Of a DNA stretch of 64,000 nucleotides, positions 1 through 9,436 are shown piece after piece. Location: contig JBAYKX010000020.1 of assembly GCA_041664345.1 (NCBI GenBank), positions 1 to 64,000 on the forward strand, given 5' to 3'. Under the pieces are notes generated by a model. That model was not told where the DNA came from, did no database searches, and saw only the letters and a program-made list of their open reading frames with translations. Each line of letters opens with the position of its first letter. Position 1 is the first letter of the stretch. The position numbers and the translations under genes were made by a program. Source of the DNA: GWE2-40-63 sp041664345. Its GTDB lineage: Bacteria > Bacteroidota > Bacteroidia > Bacteroidales > SZUA-534.

Positions 1-2
1 GT

Positions 3-1076
3 GTGGCAATTTCGCTATCGCGTTTGGCATCAGCAGTTGCAAATCAAGGTGGAGTAGGGGTTCTTTCTGCTGCAGGTATTGGAATGACAGAGCCTGACTT
101 TGACAAAAATTCCCGAACCGCGAATCGTAGAGCATTGCGCAATGAAATTCAAAAAACCCGAAAACTAACAACGGGTGTTATTGGGGTAAATTTGATGGTG
201 GCTCTTGCCGACTATGACGAACTATTAAAAATTGCGGTGGAGGAAAAAGTTGATTTGGTATTCATGGGAGCTGGGTTGCCTTTAAAACTTCCCGATTTTG
301 TTTTGGAACAAGGTTTTGATAAAATTCATACCAAGTTTGTTCCAAAAGTTTCATCGGCAAAAGCAGCAAAACTTATTTTTCAATATTGGGCTCAAAAATT
401 TAATCATATTCCCGATGCTGTTGTGGTTGAAGGTCCATTAGCGGGAGGACATCTGGGGTTTAAAATGGAAGAATTAACCGGAGAGGTTGTTCCTTTGCAT
501 CAATTAATCAGGGAAACCGTGGAGGCATTAAGTGCATTTAAAACACCCGATGGTAGAGAAATACCTGTAATTGCTGCTGGTGGAATTTATACCGGTGAAG
601 ATATAGTAGAGATAATGAAGGCTGGGGCAAAAGGTGTAAAACTGGGAACCCGTTTTGTTACCACCTTTGAATGTGATGCCGATATGGCATTTAAGCAAAG
701 CTATATTGTTAGTTCTGAAAAAGATATTACTTTAATTAAAAGCCCCGTTGGTTTACCCGGTCGTGTTATTGATAGCCCTTTTGTTCAACAAATAAAACGG
801 GGTGAAACCAAACCATTTAATTGTCCGTGGAAATGCTTAAAAACGTGTGATTATAAAAATGTTCCTTATTGTATTTCCAAAGTATTGCTTAATTCAGCGC
901 AAGGTAAAATGGATATTGGATTTGCTTTTGCCGGCTATAATGCCTACCGTGCCACTAAAATACAATATGTGAAAGAAATTTTTGACGAATTGATTGAGGG
1001 ATATGAAACGAACATCAAAAAAGAAAGAGTCAGAATGAAAATAGGGGTTCATAGTAAAATCAAGGTAGCCGTTTAA
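3..1076 (+). CDS. Nitronate monooxygenase-like NAD(P)H-dependent flavin oxidoreductase (5' truncated)
   Basis: FMN-dependent TIM-barrel enzyme of the nitronate monooxygenase / 2-nitropropane dioxygenase family, which oxidises nitronates or reduces related substrates in the cytoplasm. Visible motifs are GAGLPLKLPDF, VVVEGPLAGGHLGF (the His of AGGH is the usual catalytic base) and IPVIAAGGIYTGEDI followed by GVKLGTRF, the FMN-phosphate site. A Cys-rich stretch (CPWKCLKTCDY...YC) lies near residues 275-295, as in one subgroup of the family. The reading frame is open at the left edge: SLSRLASAVANQGG normally follows a QGGMGV motif about 25 residues into the protein, so the true start is outside the window. 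A hairpin terminator follows. The exact substrate cannot be told. Confidence 0.85.
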   Translation: MAISLSRLASAVANQGGVGVLSAAGIGMTEPDFDKNSRTANRRALRNEIQKTRKLTTGVIGVNLMVALADYDELLKIAVEEKVDLVFMGAGLPLKLPDFVLEQGFDKIHTKFVPKVSSAKAAKLIFQYWAQKFNHIPDAVVVEGPLAGGHLGFKMEELTGEVVPLHQLIRETVEALSAFKTPDGREIPVIAAGGIYTGEDIVEIMKAGAKGVKLGTRFVTTFECDADMAFKQSYIVSSEKDITLIKSPVGLPGRVIDSPFVQQIKRGETKPFNCPWKCLKTCDYKNVPYCISKVLLNSAQGKMDIGFAFAGYNAYRATKIQYVKEIFDELIEGYETNIKKERVRMKIGVHSKIKVAV

Positions 1077-1151
1077 TTGTGCTTTTTAAACAAGCAAAAA
1101 TGAACCTTGAAGTCGATGGTTTTTTATAGCAAATTGTAAAATTTAGTCAGT

Positions 1152-1193
1152 AAAAAAAAATCCCTATGACTTTTTGCCGTAGGGATTTTTCTT
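1152..1193. terminator. Bidirectional rho-independent terminator
   Basis: An A-run, the stem aatccctatg / cgtagggatt and a T-run sit between two genes that converge (stops at 1076 and 1207). The stem has A/T tracts on both sides, so it can end transcription in both directions. Confidence 0.7.
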
Positions 1194-1206
1194 TAAAAAT
1201 TAGTTG

Positions 1207-1563
1207 TTATTCTACATTAAATACTTCTTTGAAAGCTTTTTTGAAGGAATCCTTAGGCAAGGCACCTTGAGCCATTTGAGGTTGACCTTCTTTTGGAACA
1301 AATAGCAGCGATGGAATGCTTTGAATGCCAAACATAGCCGATAATTCTCGCTGATCTTCAGTATCTACTTTATAAATATTAAGTTTTCCATTGTATTCGG
1401 TAGCTAACTCTTCCAAAATGGGAGCTACCATTTTGCATGGACCGCACCAGTCTGCATAAAAGTCAATAATGCAAGGGATCTCTCCTTCGAATTTCCATTC
1501 TTTGTTTTTCTCAAAGTTGAAAACTTTGGTCTTGAATGTTTCCTGTGTTAAATACTCAATCAT
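1207..1563 (-). CDS. trxA: Thioredoxin
   Basis: Cytoplasmic dithiol-disulfide oxidoreductase of 118 aa, the usual thioredoxin length plus a short N-terminal extension. The active site WCGPCK is at residues 39-44 in the context FYADWCGPCKMV. The cis-proline loop is SIPSLLF (Pro84). No signal peptide is present, so it is cytosolic rather than a TlpA/DsbE relative. It is monocistronic, between a terminator and a divergent gene. The ATG at 1563 gives the standard family N-terminus. Confidence 0.93.
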   Translation of the reverse strand: MIEYLTQETFKTKVFNFEKNKEWKFEGEIPCIIDFYADWCGPCKMVAPILEELATEYNGKLNIYKVDTEDQRELSAMFGIQSIPSLLFVPKEGQPQMAQGALPKDSFKKAFKEVFNVE

Positions 1564-1785
1564 GGTAATTTGTTTTTATGAAATTTATAATATATTCAAA
1601 TATGTAATTAAGTATATATGTTACAATTAATATGCCAAATATTTTAGTAGCATAAATTTCTATGGTGTGATGATGCAAAATCTGTGAAGCCAACAAATCA
1701 AGCTTGATTATAAACATGTTTATATAACAACTTCCAATCAAAAACGTTTAATTTTGACCCGAATTAAATTTTGTTAGTCATTGAG

Positions 1786-3201
1786 ATGGAGAAACATTTG
1801 CAGCATAGCATTTTTGTTAAAGTAGGGGAAGTTTGTAAGAGCCAAAATCAGGAAGCTTTTGTAATTGGGGGTTTTGTGCGCGATATTTTATTGCAACGAC
1901 CAAGTAATGATATTGATATTGTTACTTTAGGCAGTGGGATTGATTTTGCTCAAAAAGTGGCTCGTTTGCTCGATCCTAAGATTAAAGTATCGGTATTTAA
2001 GAATTTTGGAACAGCTATGTTTCGTTTCAGCGATTGGGAAGTTGAATTTGTAGGTGCCCGCAAGGAATCATACCAACGTGATTCCCGCAAACCAATTGTT
2101 GAAGATGGAACTTTGGAAGACGATCAAAAACGACGCGATTTTACCATTAATGCGTTAGCCATAAATTTACACCCCAATCATTTTGGGGAGTTAGTTGACC
2201 CTTTTAATGGAATTCAGGATTTGCACGATAAAATTATTCGAACCCCATTAAACCCTGATACGACCTATTCTGATGATCCGTTGAGAATGTTGCGGGCCAT
2301 ACGATTTGCCAATCAATTGGGTTTTGTTATTGAGGATAAATCTTTGAAGGCTATTGAGCGGAACAAAGAACGCATGGCTATTATCTCCTATGAACGTATT
2401 ATTGAGGAGTTTAATAAAATTATGATGTGTGCAAAGCCTAGTATTGGTTTTAAGTTGCTTCAAACTACCGGGTTATTAAAAATAGTTTTTCCTGAATTGG
2501 ACGCTATGAAAGGAGTTGATGAAGTAAAAGGTCATCGGCACAAAGATAATTTTCTGCACACGTTACAAGTACTCGACAATATTTGCTTGACAACGGATAA
2601 TCTTTGGCTTCGATGGTCAGCTTTATTGCATGATATTGCCAAACCAAGAACAAAAAAATACATTGATTCCCAAGGTTGGACTTTTCATGGACATGAGTTT
2701 ATAGGTAGCAAAATGATTCCGGCAATTTTTAGAAATATGAAGTTGCCTTTGAATGAAAAAATGAAATACGTTCAAAAAATGGTAAGCCTTCACATGAGGC
2801 CCATTGTATTATCACAGGAAGTAGTTACTGATAGTGCTGTGCGCAGGTTGCTTTACGATGCCGGAGACGATATTGACGATTTGTTGGTGCTGTGTGATGC
2901 TGACATTACCTCAAAAAATCCTGACAAAGTGGCTCGGTATTTAGATAACTATCAATTGGTGCGGTTAAAGTTAAAGGAAGTTGAAGAGAAAGATAAACTG
3001 CGCAATTGGCAGCCACCTATTTCTGGCGAAGAAATTATGCGGGTTTTTGGGCTTTCCCCATGCCGACAAGTGGGTATAATTAAAGATGCCATAAGAGATG
3101 CCATTTTGGACGGAGAAATTGAAAATAATTACCAATCAGCTTATCAGCTTATGCTTGAAAAAGGTGAAAAACTTGGATTAAACCCGGTAAATAAGAGCTA
3201 G
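1786..3201 (+). CDS. CCA tRNA nucleotidyltransferase / poly(A) polymerase family protein with HD domain
   Basis: Class II nucleotidyltransferase that adds or repairs the 3' CCA of tRNA. From the ATG at 1786 the protein has 471 aa. It shows GGFVRD (28-33) and the metal-binding pair DID (42-44) of the Pol-beta fold, then KRRDFTINAL (115-124), the nucleotide-selection region. An HD phosphohydrolase domain begins with LLHDIAKPRT around 281-289 and includes HGHEF. A TTG five codons upstream (1771) is in frame but less likely as the start. The HD-containing architecture is typical of Bacteroidota CCA enzymes. I cannot separate CCA-adding from A-adding activity by eye. Confidence 0.88.
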   Translation: MEKHLQHSIFVKVGEVCKSQNQEAFVIGGFVRDILLQRPSNDIDIVTLGSGIDFAQKVARLLDPKIKVSVFKNFGTAMFRFSDWEVEFVGARKESYQRDSRKPIVEDGTLEDDQKRRDFTINALAINLHPNHFGELVDPFNGIQDLHDKIIRTPLNPDTTYSDDPLRMLRAIRFANQLGFVIEDKSLKAIERNKERMAIISYERIIEEFNKIMMCAKPSIGFKLLQTTGLLKIVFPELDAMKGVDEVKGHRHKDNFLHTLQVLDNICLTTDNLWLRWSALLHDIAKPRTKKYIDSQGWTFHGHEFIGSKMIPAIFRNMKLPLNEKMKYVQKMVSLHMRPIVLSQEVVTDSAVRRLLYDAGDDIDDLLVLCDADITSKNPDKVARYLDNYQLVRLKLKEVEEKDKLRNWQPPISGEEIMRVFGLSPCRQVGIIKDAIRDAILDGEIENNYQSAYQLMLEKGEKLGLNPVNKS

Positions 3202-3207
3202 AAAATA

Positions 3208-4281
3208 TTATTTTTCCAATAAATCAATAAATACAGGCAAATGATCGGAAAAGCCATTGTTATATTTAAACCCTGTAAAAGTACGGAAGGGTTTTTCTCC
3301 GAGGTAAGTATCATCAGGTTCCATTAAAAATGGGGCTATATAGATGAAAGCATGTTCAATGGTTGTGAAAGTTTTTTCACGCCCTGCCAATAAGTTTCCC
3401 GATACAATTAATTGATCTAAAATGCCCCAATGGCTTTGGTATTTATAGGATCCCTGATTTTTTTCAAATTGCAGCCGATAGCTTAAATTTATTAATTGCG
3501 GATTTCTCAATGAATCATACTGTGGTTTGGCATCCAGCACTTTTAGCAAACTTTGGTTGTTGGGCTCATCGTTAAAATCGCCAACAATGGTTATCAAAGA
3601 GCTAGAGTTTGAAGCTATTAAGGAATCGGTAACTGACTTTAATACCGATGCAACAAAAAACCGGTTTTCCTCCGATTCCAACTGCCCACCATACCTCGAT
3701 GGCCAATGGTTGACAAAAACGTGCAGCGTATCACCATTGGTCAACAAGCCTTTGGCATATAAAATATCTCGGGTTTTGCGGTCGGTAAAAGGGTATTTAA
3801 TGGGTATAAACTTAGTATCTACAACATTGAAGCTTTTTGGTTGATAAAGCAACGCTACATCAATTCCCCGGGCATCGGGCGATTCTTTATGAATTATCTT
3901 GTAATTGAAAGCATACAATGGTGTTGATTTAGTAAGGTAATTTAAAACACTTCGGTTTTCTATTTCACACAAACCCACTAGTTCCGGAGGTTTCCAACCG
4001 CCAACCGCAGTAATTACTTTTGCAATCCGATTACTTTTTTCATTATACCTCTTTTGACTCCAATTTCTGTCTCCGCTGGGCAGAAACTCCTCGTCGGATG
4101 TAAGGCTATCATCTTTGGTATCAAAAAGGTTTTCGCAGTTATAAAAAAGAATGCGCGCTAATCTTGGGGTTTCAATAGCTATTTTAAGTTCATCAGATAA
4201 TTCCTTCTCCTGTGAAAAAGTTACTTTATTGAATAGCACCAATAAGGCAATTAAACTGCTGTATTGAAGGAGGTTTAGCAT
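3208..4281 (-). CDS. Secreted endonuclease/exonuclease/phosphatase-family protein
   Basis: Metal-dependent phosphodiesterase of the DNase I-like (EEP) superfamily. Conserved blocks are FYNCENLFD, GLCEIENR (metal Glu), FVNHWPSR (His), VGDFNDEPNN (Asp/Asn pair) and FSDHLPV (C-terminal Asp-His). An N-terminal hydrophobic segment ending ...TFSQ suggests Sec export to periplasm or surface, a common setting in Bacteroidota. The ATG at 4281 overlaps the upstream gene's TGA as TGATG, so the two are translationally coupled. A GTG one codon upstream is also possible. The substrate (nucleic acid, phospholipid or other diester) is unknown. Confidence 0.82.
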   Translation of the reverse strand: MLNLLQYSSLIALLVLFNKVTFSQEKELSDELKIAIETPRLARILFYNCENLFDTKDDSLTSDEEFLPSGDRNWSQKRYNEKSNRIAKVITAVGGWKPPELVGLCEIENRSVLNYLTKSTPLYAFNYKIIHKESPDARGIDVALLYQPKSFNVVDTKFIPIKYPFTDRKTRDILYAKGLLTNGDTLHVFVNHWPSRYGGQLESEENRFFVASVLKSVTDSLIASNSSSLITIVGDFNDEPNNQSLLKVLDAKPQYDSLRNPQLINLSYRLQFEKNQGSYKYQSHWGILDQLIVSGNLLAGREKTFTTIEHAFIYIAPFLMEPDDTYLGEKPFRTFTGFKYNNGFSDHLPVFIDLLEK

Positions 4282-5735
4282 CACTTTTCTTCTATCCGCT
4301 CATAAGCTCCTAAATCAGGACCCTTATCTAACATGCGGTCTTTACCTGCCAAATCGGTTGGAAAATAGTTGCTGTAAAAAGGTGAGCCTTTGTCTTTAGC
4401 TGCTGAAAGAGTGTCCAAACGGTAATCACTTTCATAGGTATCTATAAATTTTGGCAGGGAATCTTTATGTCGGATAATGTCTTTGAAATAATTGGTATCG
4501 CTGGAATTAAAAGTTTTTCCAAGTTTCATCAGGCAATGATCAAAAACATAAGTAAAGGGGGCTTCCTCAGTTGGATATTTATCTACTACTAATTCATTTT
4601 CAATGTTGCCATATACAATGCAATTTCCAAATTTTGCATTAAAAGGAAAAACTGTAGCTATTTTATCTATCATATAATAATTATTTAGAGCCAGCGATTC
4701 TGTTTTGCGCGAATCGAATTCATAATAATTGCCTATAGTTGTATGATAGAATTCGTAGTTTCCGCCTAGATACAAAAGAACTGCATATATACCGCAGTTG
4801 GCAATTACCGAATTGTAAACTAAAACATTTGAACTTTGTGCCATCAAACCTATACTTGACATATTCTTAATAATTGAATTGCTGAGAATTAACGTGGGAT
4901 TGGAGCCGTTACCTACCATATCAACCTTAATTCCAATTACTCCATTTTCGATAACCGCATGATTAATTTCGTTGTTCGTGCTGCCTTGCCAAAAATGGAT
5001 GCCACCCGTTAGGTATGCTTGGCTGTCAGTACGGTAAACTCCATACCATTGTCCGGGGGCAATGCGGTACCATTCTTCCAACCGGTCGCCTGAAAAGGAA
5101 ACAGGTTCTTCTACTGTGCCATTTACTTTTAATGTGCCTGAAACCCAAAGAGCTGCTTGGTTGTGAAAATATACGTTAACTCCTGGGTCAATTGTTAGTA
5201 ATGCATTTTTTTCCACTCTAACCGAATCATAAACTAAATAAGGTTTATCATTTACCCAAGTCCGGGTATCATCAATAATAGAGCTTTTATAGAGATGCAC
5301 ATCCTGCCCAAAAGCCACCAAATTCACATCTTGAATATTCCCATTTGTATAGAATACTATGGAATCTTCAACCACCAGCGGGGAATTTGAATTTAAAGGG
5401 TCAATGGTTACTTCAACAAAAACAAATGCACTGTCGTTTCCTAGTATCTCATAGTCGGTCAATTCATCCACCGATTGACCGTCAATATTTAGGCGGTAGT
5501 TTGAATTGCTACCACCTACCAATTTGATGGTTGTTTTTACGGCTTCTTTGTTTTTGTTATAAAACCGGAATTGTTGGGTTGTTGACCCAATGGTAGTAAA
5601 AATGGTATCAAAATGAACTGTATCGGTTGAGAATGAAAGCTTGGCGGCAGAATCATTGGTAAAAATGTCTGTTTCGCGACAAGAAATTAAAGCAATCAAA
5701 AAGAATAAAAAAAGGATAACGGGTTGTTTTTTCAC
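4281..5735 (-). CDS. Right-handed beta-helix lipoprotein
   Basis: The N-terminus MKKQPVILFLFFLIALISC is a lipoprotein signal peptide with Cys19 as the lipidated residue. It is followed by an Ig-like stretch (about 30-130; DTVHFDTIFTT, FRFYNKNKEAV) of the kind found in Bacteroidota surface proteins. From about 170 onward come short repeating strands (GVNVYFHNQAALWVSGTLKVNG; AVIENGVIGIKV; SIIKNMSSIGLM) typical of a parallel beta-helix, as in pectate lyases and surface adhesins. The end, PDLGAYE, is a common terminal motif of these helices. It is co-transcribed and overlapping with the secreted phosphodiesterase, so the two probably act together outside the inner membrane. No catalytic assignment is made. 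Confidence 0.75.
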   Translation of the reverse strand: MKKQPVILFLFFLIALISCRETDIFTNDSAAKLSFSTDTVHFDTIFTTIGSTTQQFRFYNKNKEAVKTTIKLVGGSNSNYRLNIDGQSVDELTDYEILGNDSAFVFVEVTIDPLNSNSPLVVEDSIVFYTNGNIQDVNLVAFGQDVHLYKSSIIDDTRTWVNDKPYLVYDSVRVEKNALLTIDPGVNVYFHNQAALWVSGTLKVNGTVEEPVSFSGDRLEEWYRIAPGQWYGVYRTDSQAYLTGGIHFWQGSTNNEINHAVIENGVIGIKVDMVGNGSNPTLILSNSIIKNMSSIGLMAQSSNVLVYNSVIANCGIYAVLLYLGGNYEFYHTTIGNYYEFDSRKTESLALNNYYMIDKIATVFPFNAKFGNCIVYGNIENELVVDKYPTEEAPFTYVFDHCLMKLGKTFNSSDTNYFKDIIRHKDSLPKFIDTYESDYRLDTLSAAKDKGSPFYSNYFPTDLAGKDRMLDKGPDLGAYERIEEK

Positions 5736-5759
5736 AAAATTTCAGTTTTTAATTCGATT

Positions 5760-5798
5760 AAAAAACGAAGCGATTGACAATTAATTGCAACCGCTTCG
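5760..5798 (-). terminator. Rho-independent terminator of the GAF/PAS sensor gene
   Basis: Read on the minus strand, the stem CGAAGCGGTTG / CAATCGCTTCG (one G-T wobble) is followed directly by TTTTTT. It lies 24 nt after the stop of the gene ending at 5822 and before the lipoprotein gene starting at 5735. Confidence 0.75.
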
Positions 5799-5821
5799 GT
5801 ATTTTCTCAATTATAGATTAT

Positions 5822-8107
5822 TTAGAATAATTCCACTTCAATGTTTTGAATAAATGCAGTATAGGTATATTCATTCTGTACTTTTGCACCAGCCAAAAGA
5901 ATGATAACTGGTACTTGTTCACCCGATTTATTCAATATATTACATTCCCTGCGGTTTCCGACCAATTTCCGTTTTTCAGTATGTGTAAGTGTAAACACCA
6001 TTTCATTTTCACTTTCAGTTATCACTTCATCGAAGAGCATTTTTACATTCTTTCCAATTACATCTTTTCTGGGATATTGCCAAAGGGTTTCTGCCGCACG
6101 ATTAAAGAATTCAATTGTTCCATCATGGTTAATTGAGAATATGGCATCATGGGCTCCTTCGAGGGTTTTTTCATTTCGTATTTTAACCTTTTCAATTTCC
6201 TGAAATTGTAATTTAACTTCTTTTTTTGCTTCATCGAGTCGTTTGTGAAGATCAACTTCGGAAGCTTTTAGTTCTTCTTCTTGCTTTTTGAGTAATTCAT
6301 TTTGTTGCTTCGTAAGCAATTCCATTTCCTTTTGTTCGGTAATATCATGGGCAATTGATATAATTTTTGAAACCTCTCCATACATATTGTGAGCGGCGGT
6401 GTAATTTACATCGAACCATTTCGATTTCCCATTTTGGGCTACAAGCTTCGACTGTCCTTGATACGGATTCCCATTGATAACCTTATTCCAGATTTCTTCA
6501 AAATCGCTTTGCTCATCTTCTCCCATAAAATTAAATACACTGTAATCTTTTAAGTCTTCAGTGCTATAACCCATGGTATCAATAAATTTTTGATTGCAGG
6601 TGAGCATTCTACCACTTGGGGCGTATTCAACTTTAATACTCGATTGATTAATTGCTTCAATTTGACCTTCAAAATCAAGGCTTTGTTCTTTTTGTTCGGT
6701 AGTATCAATAGCTATAAATAATATTTTTTCAACGTTTTGCATGTTGTTACGCACACAAGTATAGGTAGCCATGGTCCATAAATCGCGCCCTGATTTAGTT
6801 ACATGTTTCATGTAGCCTTCAAAGTGTTTTCCACCTTTTGCTAAGGTGTCCCAAATTTCATTAAACCAAGTTTTATCCTTTTCACTAATAAAAATTGAAA
6901 TATGGTGACCTTCAACTTCTGAATTGCTTGAATACCCCAGTTTTTTTAAGAATTTTGTATTGGCATATAATAAAATTCCATTAATATCATATTCAGCTCT
7001 AATTAACGTATGGTTTACCGAGTTTGTAAAGCTAACAAATTCTTCTGCTTGCTTTCCAGCTTCTTCTTGCGTAGCTTGTAGCTCTTCCATATTTTGGCGC
7101 ATCTCTTCTTCTTGCTGTGTTAGGCGTTCTGCGGCAGCTCGCGATTCATTCAATAAATCTGCGGTCCGAAGATTAATTTTAACGGTAGAATAAGTAGTAG
7201 CAATACTTTCAGCAATTTTTCCAACAAAATCAATAACATAAGGTTCAAAATAATGGAACGATGATAGTTCAATTACACCGTAAACCTTGTTGTTCATAAC
7301 CAAGGGGACAATTAATAAAGTACGTGGATTAGTTTCGCCCAAACCGGAGGTAATCTCTACATAGTCATCCGGAACCTCATCAATGTATATTATGTTTTGT
7401 TCAAAGGCAGAACGTCCAATAAGTCCTTCGCTAATTTCAATTCGTTTTTTATTGTATTTTTTTCGATTGTATGCAAAATGGGCAATAAGTTCAAAATGCT
7501 TGTCTTCTTCATATTCATCATTAATAATAAAAAAACCTCCTTGTACCGCATCAATATACCTACATAAGTTACTTATAAGTTCAAAGGAAAGCTTTTCAAT
7601 ATTGTCGTTATTCAGCCGCAATATTTCACCAAATTTTGCTAATCCTTCTGCTATCCAATTACGCTGTTGATCCTCTTTTTTACGTTGATCTTCTTCCTGT
7701 TTATTTTTTAATAAGCTGTTGCGTAGATTAATTAAAATGTTGCCCAGTGAATTATCCGCAGAAGTAGTGTATTCAGATTCAAAAATCCCTTGCGAAAGGT
7801 TTTCGGCAAATTGTAGCATTTGATCTGTTTTGCTTGTTTTTTTTTCTTTTATACGATGCAATTCAATGGCCATTTTCTGATAAAATATTCCTAAAAAATA
7901 GCACACAATAGAGCCAAGAAAGGGCAATAGGTCAATGACGATAAAGTGAAAGGAACCTTTATGAAGGATAGCTAAGTTTTTAATAGTAAACACTAAATCA
8001 TTGGAAGCCAATGCTGCGGCATAAACAACTGTAAATATCAGAGACCCTGCAAGGAACCCAATGATTGAGAATTGAATCTTGTAATTGGCTATATTTTTCT
8101 TTTCCAT
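5822..8107 (-). CDS. Membrane GAF/multi-PAS sensor protein without kinase domain
   Basis: 761 aa. Two membrane spans (about 10-34 and 52-76) are followed by a HAMP-like/coiled stretch, a GAF domain (about 165-310), a coiled coil of the Bacteroidota MRQNMEELQATQEE type (about 325-357) and three PAS domains (about 360-475, 485-600, 645-755; QFE-like ends IAIDTTEQ, IAHDITEQ, FIQNIE). No HisKA, HATPase, GGDEF or MA domain follows. The protein stops at ...IEVELF, so it can only pass a signal by contact. It lies 246 nt downstream of cheB at the end of chemotaxis cluster 1 and has its own terminator. It may be an accessory sensor or scaffold for that pathway. Low-molecular-weight ligands or redox are plausible inputs but not shown. 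Confidence 0.8.
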   Translation of the reverse strand: MEKKNIANYKIQFSIIGFLAGSLIFTVVYAAALASNDLVFTIKNLAILHKGSFHFIVIDLLPFLGSIVCYFLGIFYQKMAIELHRIKEKKTSKTDQMLQFAENLSQGIFESEYTTSADNSLGNILINLRNSLLKNKQEEDQRKKEDQQRNWIAEGLAKFGEILRLNNDNIEKLSFELISNLCRYIDAVQGGFFIINDEYEEDKHFELIAHFAYNRKKYNKKRIEISEGLIGRSAFEQNIIYIDEVPDDYVEITSGLGETNPRTLLIVPLVMNNKVYGVIELSSFHYFEPYVIDFVGKIAESIATTYSTVKINLRTADLLNESRAAAERLTQQEEEMRQNMEELQATQEEAGKQAEEFVSFTNSVNHTLIRAEYDINGILLYANTKFLKKLGYSSNSEVEGHHISIFISEKDKTWFNEIWDTLAKGGKHFEGYMKHVTKSGRDLWTMATYTCVRNNMQNVEKILFIAIDTTEQKEQSLDFEGQIEAINQSSIKVEYAPSGRMLTCNQKFIDTMGYSTEDLKDYSVFNFMGEDEQSDFEEIWNKVINGNPYQGQSKLVAQNGKSKWFDVNYTAAHNMYGEVSKIISIAHDITEQKEMELLTKQQNELLKKQEEELKASEVDLHKRLDEAKKEVKLQFQEIEKVKIRNEKTLEGAHDAIFSINHDGTIEFFNRAAETLWQYPRKDVIGKNVKMLFDEVITESENEMVFTLTHTEKRKLVGNRRECNILNKSGEQVPVIILLAGAKVQNEYTYTAFIQNIEVELF

Positions 8108-8138
8108 GTTTGTTAAAATTGCTATACGAAATATATAA

Positions 8139-8164
8139 GTATTTATGGTATTAACTCATACTAT
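8139..8164 (-). promoter_or_regulatory. Candidate upstream element of the GAF/PAS sensor gene
   Basis: tatttatggtattaactcata lies about 35 nt upstream of the start at 8107. It matches the element before the chemotaxis cluster 1 leader gene at about 18 of 20 positions and lies in the same orientation, suggesting joint control of sensor and cluster. Confidence 0.35.
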
Positions 8165-8205
8165 TATGCATAAAGCTCTAAAATTAATAAATTATTTTAG
8201 AATTC

Positions 8206-8228
8206 ATTGGAAAAACACTTTTTCCAAT
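8206..8228. other. Perfect 10-bp hairpin 3' of cheB
   Basis: attggaaaaa-cac-tttttccaat lies about 125 nt past the cheB stop in the gap before the next gene. It could fold in RNA and end or stabilise the cluster 1 message, but there is no clean U-run after it. Confidence 0.4.
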
Positions 8229-8353
8229 TATTCAACTGTAACGGAGTATTTTAATTTAGGTGAATATAAATTTGATGAAGGAATTCAATAACCACCATAT
8301 TATTTTATAATATTAGATATTGAATCCTATGCAAAGAAAGGTGTTAAAATATT

Positions 8354-9436
8354 TTAATATTGAAGTTTCAATACTTTTTGTGCTATTGCATCTAAAGGAA
8401 TAACATAATCAGCCGCATTTAGTTTAATAGCTTCTTTGGGCATTCCAAATACAATGCAACTTTTTTCATCCTGAGCAATGGTCTGAGCACCGGCCTCTTT
8501 TAACTCAAGCAGTCCCTTGGCACCATCGTCACCCATTCCTGTCATAATAACACCCACGGCATTTTTACCGGCAAATTTAGCTGTTGAACGAAACAATACA
8601 TCAACTGAAGGACGGTGGCGGTTTACCAATGGGCCATCATTAATTTCAACATAATATCGGGCTCCACTCCGTTTCAAAATTAAATGATGGTTCCCGGGAG
8701 CAATAAGAGCTCTACCACGTATTACTGTATCATTATTGGCAGCCTCTTTTACCGATATTTTGCAAAGTTGATCGAGCCGGTCGGCAAAGGAACGGGTGAA
8801 CTGCTCCGGCATGTGTTGAACAATTACAATTCCGGGGCAATCGGGTGGAAGTTCTTCCAAAAATATTCGCAACGCTTCGGTACCTCCTGTTGAGGCTCCA
8901 ACCACAATTACTTTTTCTGATGTCTTAATCATGCTATCGGAGGCAGAACTTTTGGGCATTATAGCATCTGCGCTTAATTTTGGTTTAACGTCAATAACCC
9001 GGGGAGTTATGGTTGCTTTTTTTCGCAGGAGTTTGGCTGATGCTGCTGCTTTAACTGCATCGCAAATGCGTATTCGTGATTCTTCAATAAATTCTTTTGT
9101 GCCTAATTTTGGTTTGGTTATTATTTCCACGGCACCATATTCCAGTGCCCTGATACCTGTTTCAGTACCTTTTTCTGTTAAGCTGGAAATAATGACAACC
9201 GGGATGGGATGTTGGGTCATTATTTTGCGCAGGAATGTCAGTCCATCCATGCGAGGCATTTCAATATCTAAGGTAATTACATCGGGAACTTCGTGTGCAA
9301 TTTTGCTTGCAGCATAGTATGGATCGGCTGCTACGCCCATTACTTCAATTTCAGGATCGGTATTAAGTATTTCTGCCAGCGATTGCCTTACTACCGCAGA
9401 GTCGTCAACAATTAATACTTTTATTTTAGTTCCCAT
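8354..9436 (-). CDS. cheB: Chemotaxis response regulator methylesterase CheB (cluster 1)
   Basis: Protein-glutamate methylesterase/deamidase that removes methyl groups from chemoreceptors when phosphorylated by CheA. Receiver domain 1-125 with phospho-acceptor Asp57 (TLDIEMPRMDG). A linker of about 40 residues precedes the catalytic domain (about 175-358). The catalytic triad is visible: Ser182 (GASTGG), His208 (VQHMPEQFT) and Asp304 (GMGDDGAKG). Length (360 aa) is normal. The start overlaps the end of cheD by 11 bp, so the genes are coupled. It is the last gene of the continuous cluster 1 operon. Confidence 0.96.
   Translation of the reverse strand: MGTKIKVLIVDDSAVVRQSLAEILNTDPEIEVMGVAADPYYAASKIAHEVPDVITLDIEMPRMDGLTFLRKIMTQHPIPVVIISSLTEKGTETGIRALEYGAVEIITKPKLGTKEFIEESRIRICDAVKAAASAKLLRKKATITPRVIDVKPKLSADAIMPKSSASDSMIKTSEKVIVVGASTGGTEALRIFLEELPPDCPGIVIVQHMPEQFTRSFADRLDQLCKISVKEAANNDTVIRGRALIAPGNHHLILKRSGARYYVEINDGPLVNRHRPSVDVLFRSTAKFAGKNAVGVIMTGMGDDGAKGLLELKEAGAQTIAQDEKSCIVFGMPKEAIKLNAADYVIPLDAIAQKVLKLQY

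Noticed and set aside
1556..1741. 61-aa open frame overlapping the thioredoxin start
   Set aside because: Hydrophobic low-complexity translation from AT-rich upstream DNA, no family pattern, overlaps the thioredoxin start; probably the promoter region.
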